Source: an uncultured Eubacteriales bacterium (lineage in GTDB: Bacteria > Bacillota > Clostridia > Christensenellales > CAG-138). Taken from it: a stretch of 37,779 nt of DNA. Below the pieces are notes generated by a model. That model did not search any database. It was given only the letters and a program-made list of their open reading frames with translations, and had not been told where the DNA came from. Shown one piece after another: positions 32,447-37,779 of the stretch (positions are counted from its first letter, which is position 1; each line of letters begins with the position of its first letter). Both the position numbers and the translations under genes were made by a program. The stretch spans positions 1-37,779 of the forward strand of contig UQXE01000021.1 of the NCBI GenBank assembly GCA_900544965.1, in the 5' to 3' direction.

Positions 32447-33361
32447 TCAGTCCTCTGGTATAGTTGGTATAGAGTATAAAAGTGTGTTCAATCTCTCATA
32501 AACCGTTACTATCATGTTGGAATAACTCGTAGTAGTACCCAATGTTCCTTCTATATGACCTTTAATATAAATAATGCAATATTTTTTCATTTCTTCACAA
32601 ATTTTCGAAATTAGTTCGTATGTAGACCTTTCAGCCTGACTGGATGTGGCCCCGACTTCATATATTATAATATGCGTCCCCCCATTCTCGTTATTTATAA
32701 GTTCCTTCAAATAATCAGGCGATGCATTCGCTGGAATGATTCTGTCTTTGAGTTTATTGAATCCCATTTCTTTCAAAGAATCAATTACCTCTGACAGCTG
32801 AGTACAACTACCTGTTCGAAGGAAAAGGATGGCTTTTTGTTTCGCTTGGGATTCCTTGTTGACACATGATTCAAGGTATTCACGCTTTTCTTCTCCGCCC
32901 AGCAATATGTTTATTTGCCGGTTTACACGGCCGTCAATACACTCCTTATAATTTTCTTCGATCAGATTTTCAACATCCTTGCGCCTTTTTAATCCTAAAA
33001 ACCCAAGCATTGCAACAGCGATTGCAGCGATAGCGCCAACCAGCCAAATAAGCTGCTGCCGCTGCTGTTCAATAAAATTTCTGTGCTGTGATGTCTCTTC
33101 TTTTAAAAAGGCAATTACCCTTTCATATTCGGATTCGGCAATAAAATTATTTTCAACGTCCTGAAGTTGGGCCTCAATTCTCTTTATTTTATCTTCAATC
33201 GTCCTTATTCTTATTGTATTGTCATGTATGGTCCACACCCCGATTGCGGAACATGTAACGATTGCAATAATAACAGCGCAAGCAATACAGCATATGATGG
33301 ATATGATACCTGAAACCGCCTTGGGGCCAGTAGATTTTTTGGTTTTATTCGCTATTTCCAT
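32447..33361 (-). CDS. Two-TM coiled-coil protein with C-terminal alpha/beta domain, adjacent to cas6
   Basis: 304 residues from ATG at 33361 (MEIANKTKK). AAGGAGG lies about 12 nt upstream; a longer frame to 33424 would overlap cas6. The basic N-terminus precedes TM1 (about 16-43). An extracytoplasmic coiled coil (about 47-102, IRTIEDKIKRIEAQLQDVE...) and TM2 (about 104-124) follow, then a KRRKD positive flank. Positive charges on both outer flanks place both ends in the cytoplasm. The C-terminus (about 175-300) alternates strands and helices: KAILFLRTGS, HIIIYEVGAT, CIIYIKGHIEG. This suggests a Rossmann or receiver-like sensor fold. I do not recognise the family. It is 25 bp downstream of cas6, apparently in one transcript. 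Confidence 0.65.
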   Translation of the reverse strand: MEIANKTKKSTGPKAVSGIISIICCIACAVIIAIVTCSAIGVWTIHDNTIRIRTIEDKIKRIEAQLQDVENNFIAESEYERVIAFLKEETSQHRNFIEQQRQQLIWLVGAIAAIAVAMLGFLGLKRRKDVENLIEENYKECIDGRVNRQINILLGGEEKREYLESCVNKESQAKQKAILFLRTGSCTQLSEVIDSLKEMGFNKLKDRIIPANASPDYLKELINNENGGTHIIIYEVGATSSQAERSTYELISKICEEMKKYCIIYIKGHIEGTLGTTTSYSNMIVTVYERLNTLLYSIPTIPED

Positions 33362-33386
33362 ATAATTATAGAACCTCCTTAAAAAA

Positions 33387-34052
33387 TCACATCTTGCCTT
33401 GACTAAACATCTTAAGCACTCCAAGCCCTTGTGAATTACGCGCTACCATGCCCGTATAATAAAGAAATTTCAGATGAGTTGGAAAGCCTTTCAATTCGGG
33501 GTGCATAAAAACGCCGCTCCCTAGCATATGCCCGTAGGCGGCTAAATATTTATTATAGAAATTTTTATTGATTAGATTTATAAATTCATCGTCCAGAGGT
33601 ATGAAATAGATTGTCTTCCCGTTTTCACCGGTTTTATATACAGTAACCGGAGTAAGCATCCCAATCCTTAGATTATTTCTGTATATCTGTCTCTCGAATA
33701 TGGATAGATTGATCAATTCACAAAAGATATTGTATACCTGGATTCCTCCGCTTTCACGAAGCGATTCAATCATGATATTTACAAACCTCTTATCAAGCGT
33801 TTGCGCCTCAAATTCAAAGTCGCTTTCGAACCTCACTAACCTGTCCTCTGCAGTTCTTTTCTTATTTAAATTATTGAAAGTAAACAACCTGAAGTTATAG
33901 CTGTCATAACTAAAATCGTATTCATGCAACCCGCTAGAGTATTGGAGATTTTTTGATAAAAGCGAATATATTGCCGACTGGAGAAAATGTTTATGAGTAA
34001 TCGGTAATACTGTATTTGAACTTGGCCTTAACCGCAATAATATAATCTTCAT
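33387..34052 (-). CDS. cas6: Orphan CRISPR-associated endoribonuclease Cas6-like protein
   Basis: 221 residues. Cas6 cuts CRISPR precursor RNA within repeats. Family features are MKIILLRLRPSSNTVLPITHKHFLQSAIYSLL at the N-terminus, GLHEYDF with His43 at the usual catalytic-His position, FRLFTFNNL (the F-TFS-L strand), LTPVTVYKT, YFIPLDDEFINLINKNF, and a C-terminal glycine-rich loop TGMVARNSQGLGVLKMF (usually GLG.kNSQGFG). It is shorter than most Cas6 proteins (about 230-260) because the stretch between KYLAAYG and GFPTHLKFLYYTG is reduced. No CRISPR array or other cas gene lies in the window. ATG at 34052 has GGGG about 9 nt upstream. Confidence 0.85.
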   Translation of the reverse strand: MKIILLRLRPSSNTVLPITHKHFLQSAIYSLLSKNLQYSSGLHEYDFSYDSYNFRLFTFNNLNKKRTAEDRLVRFESDFEFEAQTLDKRFVNIMIESLRESGGIQVYNIFCELINLSIFERQIYRNNLRIGMLTPVTVYKTGENGKTIYFIPLDDEFINLINKNFYNKYLAAYGHMLGSGVFMHPELKGFPTHLKFLYYTGMVARNSQGLGVLKMFSQGKM

Positions 34053-34103
34053 TGCGCTATCCCCACAAATAATATTTTATACTGTCATATGTTTATATTT
34101 TGC

Positions 34104-34132
34104 ATTATAACATACTATTTATAATACGTCTA
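34104..34132 (-). promoter_or_regulatory. Promoter of the cas6 module
   Basis: On the minus strand TAGACG (34132-34127), 17-bp spacer, perfect TATAAT (34109-34104), about 50 nt before the cas6 start. Confidence 0.55.
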
Positions 34133-34194
34133 TTAAATCTTACGGTATTTTATAAAAATGTTTCACTTTATATTAATTAATCCAATACAGCCCG

Positions 34195-35412
34195 TCAAAA
34201 ACCCCTCCTGTCAAATGGGGTGAAACCTTCGGTTTTCGGATCGCAGCCCATACTATGCATAAGAGCGCTTCCACGCAGTATCATATTTCTTCCAAACCGG
34301 TCGCGTATTGCGTCTACAGCTGTGTCCATACGCCTAAGCCGTTCGTGCCTGAGGTCTTCAAACATTGATATCTGTCCTCCTCCTCCGCTTAGGGAGGATA
34401 TTCTGACGCCCACAAGCCTTATTGGCCTGTCACACAGCAACGGCGCAATGAGCCGTCTGGCATTTACATACAGCTCCTCGGTAACATCCGTGGGATAAAT
34501 CAGACGCGTTTGCTTGCCCTTACCCTTAAAATCGCTATAGCGGACGTATACGCCTACGCTCTGTGCGCACATCCGCATTGATCTAAGCCTGTAAGCCACC
34601 TTGTCCATCTGAACGAGAAGCGCTGTGCACAGCTCGTCAAGGGTGTTGACGTCTCCTGGAAGCGTGATGGAACTGCTTATGCTCTTTTGAGCAGCCGTCT
34701 CGCCAACACGGGTGTCGTCAATGCCGTTCGCGTTTAACCACATCTGCCTGCCAACTATGCCGAACATGCTTCTCAGCATACCCTCGGGCGCGCTTGCCAA
34801 TTCCCCTATGGTATGAATGCCTATGGAGCTTAACCGGCGCTCCGCACAACGCCCCACATATATCAGGCGCCCAACGGACAGGGGCATAATGCTGCCAGTC
34901 CAGAATTCCGGCGTAACTATGGTAACAGCGTCCGGTTTTTTATAATCTGAACCCATCTTTGCCATAAGCGGATTGTCGCCTACTCCTACGGACACGGTAA
35001 GGCCCAGCTCATCTCTAACCCTTTTTCTTATTATATGAGCTACTTGCTCGGCGTCTCCAAAAAGGTGTTCGCAGCCCCTATAGTCCAAATATGCCTCGTC
35101 TATTCCATAGCGCGTTATCAGCGGTGAATAATCTTGTATTATACGCATAAACAGGCTTGAGTAGCGCATGTATGCGTTAAAGTCCGCTTTTTCCACAATC
35201 GCTCCGGGGCATAGCGCCAGAGCCGTGTTCAGCATCATGCCGGCATATACTCCCATAGCCTTTACAGGATAAGTGGCCGCAAGCACTATGCCGTGGCGCT
35301 TCTGGCGGTCCCCTCCAACTATAAGGGGGGTATCAAACGTATACTTCCCCTCGCTGCCGAGCACCGCGCAGTGCGCATAAAACGAGTTTAAATCCACATG
35401 AAGTATGCTCAT
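34195..35412 (-). CDS. Y-family (DinB/UmuC) DNA polymerase
   Basis: 405 residues from ATG at 35412, with AAGGAGG 4 nt upstream. It is a translesion DNA polymerase. The catalytic palm motifs are HVDLNSFYAHC (first Asp), PLIVGGDRQKRHGIVLAATYPVKAMGV, and YGIDEAYLDYRG (the SxDExxLD motif with Gly for Ser). The thumb helix-hairpin-helix follows at about 180-220, and the little-finger domain lies around 240-345. There is no obvious beta-clamp motif at the tail. It overlaps the upstream small gene by 4 bp (ATGA) and is under a LexA box, so it is SOS-induced. It is closer to a UmuC-like or Pol IV-like branch than to Pol V pairs, since no umuD is present. Confidence 0.92.
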   Translation of the reverse strand: MSILHVDLNSFYAHCAVLGSEGKYTFDTPLIVGGDRQKRHGIVLAATYPVKAMGVYAGMMLNTALALCPGAIVEKADFNAYMRYSSLFMRIIQDYSPLITRYGIDEAYLDYRGCEHLFGDAEQVAHIIRKRVRDELGLTVSVGVGDNPLMAKMGSDYKKPDAVTIVTPEFWTGSIMPLSVGRLIYVGRCAERRLSSIGIHTIGELASAPEGMLRSMFGIVGRQMWLNANGIDDTRVGETAAQKSISSSITLPGDVNTLDELCTALLVQMDKVAYRLRSMRMCAQSVGVYVRYSDFKGKGKQTRLIYPTDVTEELYVNARRLIAPLLCDRPIRLVGVRISSLSGGGGQISMFEDLRHERLRRMDTAVDAIRDRFGRNMILRGSALMHSMGCDPKTEGFTPFDRRGF

Positions 35413-35654
35413 GCGCCCTCCTTGGTCAAAAACCACCTGTCATTGCTTCTATCCCAACAAAGTTCGGCATTCCGCCCATTAAATTCTATACGAAACCGTA
35501 TAAATGATTTGTATCCCCAGCGCTCCTCAGCTACGGAAATTACACGGCTTACCTTTGCGCGCTCCCCGCATGAGGCTATGAAAAATACGGGGCTTGCTTG
35601 GCCAAGCGTATCAAAATCCACCAGTACACGGGTTGCTTTATTATACCGTTTCAC
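35409..35654 (-). CDS. Small protein of the SOS polymerase unit (DUF6504-like)
   Basis: 81 residues. GTG at 35654 has AGGAGGG 5-6 nt upstream. The sequence is rich in Arg/Val and aromatics (VLVDFDTLGQASPVFFIAS, ERWGYKSFIRFRIEFNGRNAELCWDRSNDRWFL), predicted as an all-beta small fold. Similar small proteins precede Y-family polymerase genes in Firmicutes, and the WDxxxDRWFL ending recalls DUF6504 partners of polymerase genes. That assignment is tentative. It is co-translated with the polymerase through an ATGA overlap and shares the LexA-controlled promoter, so a role in translesion synthesis is likely. Confidence 0.65.
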   Translation of the reverse strand: MKRYNKATRVLVDFDTLGQASPVFFIASCGERAKVSRVISVAEERWGYKSFIRFRIEFNGRNAELCWDRSNDRWFLTKEGA

Positions 35655-35667
35655 GCGATCCCTCCTG

Positions 35668-35679
35668 GAACGTTTGTTC
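35668..35679 (-). promoter_or_regulatory. LexA (SOS) box
   Basis: GAACGTTTGTTC fits the Gram-positive LexA consensus GAAC-N4-GTTC exactly. It lies between the -10 and the ribosome binding site of the small gene-polymerase unit, over the expected start of transcription. Confidence 0.85.
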
Positions 35680-35685
35680 TAATCA

Positions 35686-35715
35686 ATTATACCATTGTAA
35701 ATCATGAAATGTAAA
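35686..35715 (-). promoter_or_regulatory. Promoter of the SOS polymerase unit
   Basis: On the minus strand TTTACA (35715-35710), 18-bp spacer, perfect TATAAT (35691-35686), just upstream of the LexA box. Confidence 0.7.
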
Positions 35716-35769
35716 GCGGAATATAATGTCAACTTATTGTGAGCATACATGGACATACCCCTAAATACC

Positions 35770-35798
35770 TTGTTATAAATTTGAATTTAAGTTATAAT
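35770..35798 (+). promoter_or_regulatory. Promoter of the oligoendopeptidase gene
   Basis: TTGTTA (35770-35775), 17-bp spacer, perfect TATAAT (35793-35798), 31 bp before the start codon. Confidence 0.7.
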
Positions 35799-35829
35799 CA
35801 TTTCAATAACATCCAATAAGGAGGATCAC

Positions 35830-37533
35830 ATGAAATTCAGCGAAATGCCTTATTCAAGGCCAGATGTTGAGAAGCTTACGGCAGATTTTAAGGAAATTAT
35901 CGAAAAGCTTAATAATGCGGCTACCTTTGAGGAGGCCGACGAGCTGTTTGCCGAATCCGGAAGGATATCCGCGCAAGTGGATACCGCCTTCTCCATTGCC
36001 TACGTACGCCACTCCATAGACACGCGCGACGAGTTCTACGATAAGGAAATCGAGTTCTTGGATGAGACTTCACCTGTGGTTAACAATATAGCTCAGGATT
36101 TATCAAAGGCGCTTTACGAGTCCAAGTTCAGGCCGCAGTTTGCTGAGAAGTACGGCGAGCTGATGTTTAAAAACATTGAGATACAGCTTAAGGCGTTTTC
36201 ACCCGAAATCATTCCCGAGATGCAGGAGGAGAATAAGCTTACAACGGAATATGACAAGCTGATAGCCTCCGCCCAGATCCCCTTTGAAGGCGAAGACCGT
36301 ACGCTTTCGCAGCTTACGCCCTTTAAGCAGGTTGTAAACGATGAAAAGAGGATGGCCGCATGGAAGGCTGAAGGCGGCTTTTATGTGGAAAATGCCCAGA
36401 AGCTGGACGATATCTATGACAAGCTGGTCCACCTGCGCGACAAGATGGCTAAAAAGATGGGTTATAAGAATTATATCGAGCTGGGCTACTACCGCATGAT
36501 GAGAAACAGCTATACGGCCAAGGATGTTGACCGCTTCCGTGAAGCCGTTCGCAAATATATTGTGCCCATTGCAGACCAGCTTTACCGTGAACAGGCTAAG
36601 CGTACGGGTCTTAGGTATCCGCTCAACTTCGCCGACGCGGTGCTTACCTTCCGTTCAGGCAATCCGGTGCCGCAGGGAAGCCCCGACGATATACTGGCGC
36701 ATGGCAAGAAATTCTATCATGAGCTTTCAAAGGAAACCGCCGAGTTCATAGACTTTATGTATGACAACGAGCTCTTGGACGTTCTCAGCCGCACGGGCAA
36801 ATCGGGCGGCGGCTACTGCACGGCTTTCCCGCTGTATAAATCTCCATTTATATTCGCAAACTTCAACGGCACCGCCCACGACGTAGAGGTTATAACGCAT
36901 GAAGCGGGCCATGCTTTTGCCGCATTCACCGCACGCGATATATTCCCAATGGATAACCAAAGCCCCACGCTCGAAAGCTGCGAGGTCCATTCGATGAGCA
37001 TGGAGTTTTTCGCCTGGCCCTGGGCTGAAGGATTCTTTGGTCCTGACACCGATAAATTCTATTATCATCACCTTTCAAGCGCCATAACGTTTATACCCTA
37101 TGGCACTATGGTGGATCACTTCCAGCACATTGTATATGAAAACCCCGACATGACGCCTGAACAACGCCACGAAACCTGGCGCGAACTACTTGGCGTATAT
37201 ATGCCCTGGATGGCTCTTGACGATGAAATCCCGTTCTACGGCGAGGGCAAGGGCTGGCAGAGGCAGTCGCATATCTATGAAAGGCCATTCTATTACATAG
37301 ATTACTGCTTAGCTCAGACTGTGGCGCTTGAATTCTGGGCGCTAATGCAAAAGGATCAAGCAAATGCATGGGACCGCTATTTCAAGCTGGTAAGCTTTGC
37401 CGGAACCAAAACCTTTGACGGACTCGTCGAGGCGGCGGGCCTTGAAACGCCGTTTGGAGACAGCGCGCTTAAAGAGGTTGCGGAAACGGCAACAGCTTGG
37501 CTCAACGGATTTGACAAGGAAAAGCTTGCGTAA
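35830..37533 (+). CDS. M3-family oligoendopeptidase (PepF-like)
   Basis: 567 residues. A cytoplasmic zinc peptidase that degrades short peptides. The zinc site is HEAGH (His357, Glu358, His361), with the third ligand Glu385 in LESCEVHSMSME, 24 residues on, as in M3 peptidases. Tyr-rich segments near the C-terminus (FYYIDYCLAQTVALEFW) are also typical. AAGGAGG lies 5 nt before ATG. The gene is monocistronic with its own promoter and is followed by a cluster of hairpins. Full length, no damage seen. Confidence 0.95.
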   Translation: MKFSEMPYSRPDVEKLTADFKEIIEKLNNAATFEEADELFAESGRISAQVDTAFSIAYVRHSIDTRDEFYDKEIEFLDETSPVVNNIAQDLSKALYESKFRPQFAEKYGELMFKNIEIQLKAFSPEIIPEMQEENKLTTEYDKLIASAQIPFEGEDRTLSQLTPFKQVVNDEKRMAAWKAEGGFYVENAQKLDDIYDKLVHLRDKMAKKMGYKNYIELGYYRMMRNSYTAKDVDRFREAVRKYIVPIADQLYREQAKRTGLRYPLNFADAVLTFRSGNPVPQGSPDDILAHGKKFYHELSKETAEFIDFMYDNELLDVLSRTGKSGGGYCTAFPLYKSPFIFANFNGTAHDVEVITHEAGHAFAAFTARDIFPMDNQSPTLESCEVHSMSMEFFAWPWAEGFFGPDTDKFYYHHLSSAITFIPYGTMVDHFQHIVYENPDMTPEQRHETWRELLGVYMPWMALDDEIPFYGEGKGWQRQSHIYERPFYYIDYCLAQTVALEFWALMQKDQANAWDRYFKLVSFAGTKTFDGLVEAAGLETPFGDSALKEVAETATAWLNGFDKEKLA

Positions 37534-37609
37534 CGAATTGATTTGTTTTCTAAAAGGGCGCGGCGCACAGCCGCGCCATGTGGGGTTAACCCGCAAAATC
37601 GCCATAGGC

Positions 37610-37645
37610 GCTCCCGAATAGTGCTGTACAGCACTATTCGGGAGC
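37610..37645. repeat. Perfect 36-bp palindrome
   Basis: Both 18-base arms, GCTCCCGAATAGTGCTGT and its complement, match at every position with no spacer. It lies about 75 bp past the oligoendopeptidase stop. The T-run after it is absent, so it is not an ordinary terminator. It could form a cruciform, a very stable RNA hairpin or a mobile palindromic element. Confidence 0.9.
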
Positions 37646-37647
37646 AA

Positions 37648-37712
37648 CCCGCAAAAAGCGAGCCTTCGGTTGCGGGCGGCTATCAGGCTATTTTCATGGG
37701 GCGCCGCCCCAT
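37648..37712. repeat. Two further inverted repeats in the palindrome cluster
   Basis: CCCGCAA (37648-37654) pairs with TTGCGGG (37670-37676). ATGGGGCG (37696-37703) pairs with CGCCCCAT (37705-37712) around a single base. Confidence 0.7.
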
Positions 37713-37720
37713 ACCCCGCC

Positions 37721-37751
37721 AAAGGGGGACTTTTTGTAAAAAGTCCCCTTT
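37721..37751. terminator. Symmetric hairpin with A/T-rich centre, likely bidirectional terminator
   Basis: AAAGGGGGACTTTTT pairs with AAAAAGTCCCCTTT around a 2-nt loop with one bulged G. Confidence 0.55.
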
Positions 37752-37779
37752 GGAATCCCGAAAAACAGCGTTTGACTTT

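Noticed and set aside
31340..34194. CRISPR array near the cas6 gene
   Set aside because: I looked on both sides for regularly spaced direct repeats of 24-37 bp and found none; only scattered AT-rich sequence is present.

Overview
The window looks like a chromosomal segment of a spore-forming Firmicute of the class Clostridia. It carries sporulation genes (germination protease gpr, yabP, yabQ), an A-type RNase P RNA, frequent TTG/GTG starts behind strong AGGAGG-like ribosome binding sites, and Firmicute gene neighbourhoods (secA-prfB, yabP-yabQ-divIC, ylxY-M16 peptidase, yggS-sepF-divIVA). Base composition is intermediate, with AT-rich intergenic stretches. Order-level placement is not possible from what I can see. 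I found no tRNA, insertion sequence or CRISPR array.

Layout. 1-2062 (-): 3'-truncated secreted protein with a caspase-like (clan CD-like) region, two Ig-like domains and a C-terminal beta-sandwich-like region. 2426-3119 (+): P-loop ATPase plus DUF1294 membrane protein. 3293-6237 (-): three-gene set of alpha/beta hydrolase, condensation-fold acyltransferase and zinc-ribbon membrane protein. 6573-10482 (-): secA and prfB, the latter with a programmed +1 frameshift. 10627-11879 (+): CsoR-type repressor under a large palindrome, then an EamA transporter. 11964-14626 (-): trmK, NIF3-like gene, zinc-ribbon coiled-coil gene, rnpB. 14814-15737 (-) gpr, divergent from rpsT (15971, +); then rmuC and a peptidoglycan-binding protein (+). 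18648-20679 (-): yabP-yabQ-divIC-ppx/gppA. 21679-20912 (-): lone HExxH metallopeptidase. 22116-24716 (+): rho with a long prion-like insert, and ferritin. 24800-25880: gene graveyard with a clearly decayed ogt and a possible DNA-methylase remnant. 25939-28920 (-): HlyD-like, YggS, SepF, DivIVA-like. 29320-31339 (-): M16 peptidase and a degenerate NodB-fold protein. 31340-34052: accessory island with an orphan Cas6 and a two-TM coiled-coil protein, flanked by decayed ORFs. 34195-35654 (-): small protein plus Y-family polymerase under a LexA box. 35830-37533 (+): M3 oligoendopeptidase. 37600-37755: dense palindrome cluster.

Most of the window is conserved housekeeping: protein export and translation termination, tRNA modification, ribosome assembly, sporulation, division and transcription termination. 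The unusual parts are the orphan Cas6/membrane-protein pair with no CRISPR array or other cas gene nearby, the Rho disordered insert, the perfect 16+16 bp palindrome that holds both the csoR operator-like core and its ribosome binding site, the SOS-controlled two-gene polymerase unit, several enzymes with eroded active sites, and the perfect 36-bp palindrome near the right end.
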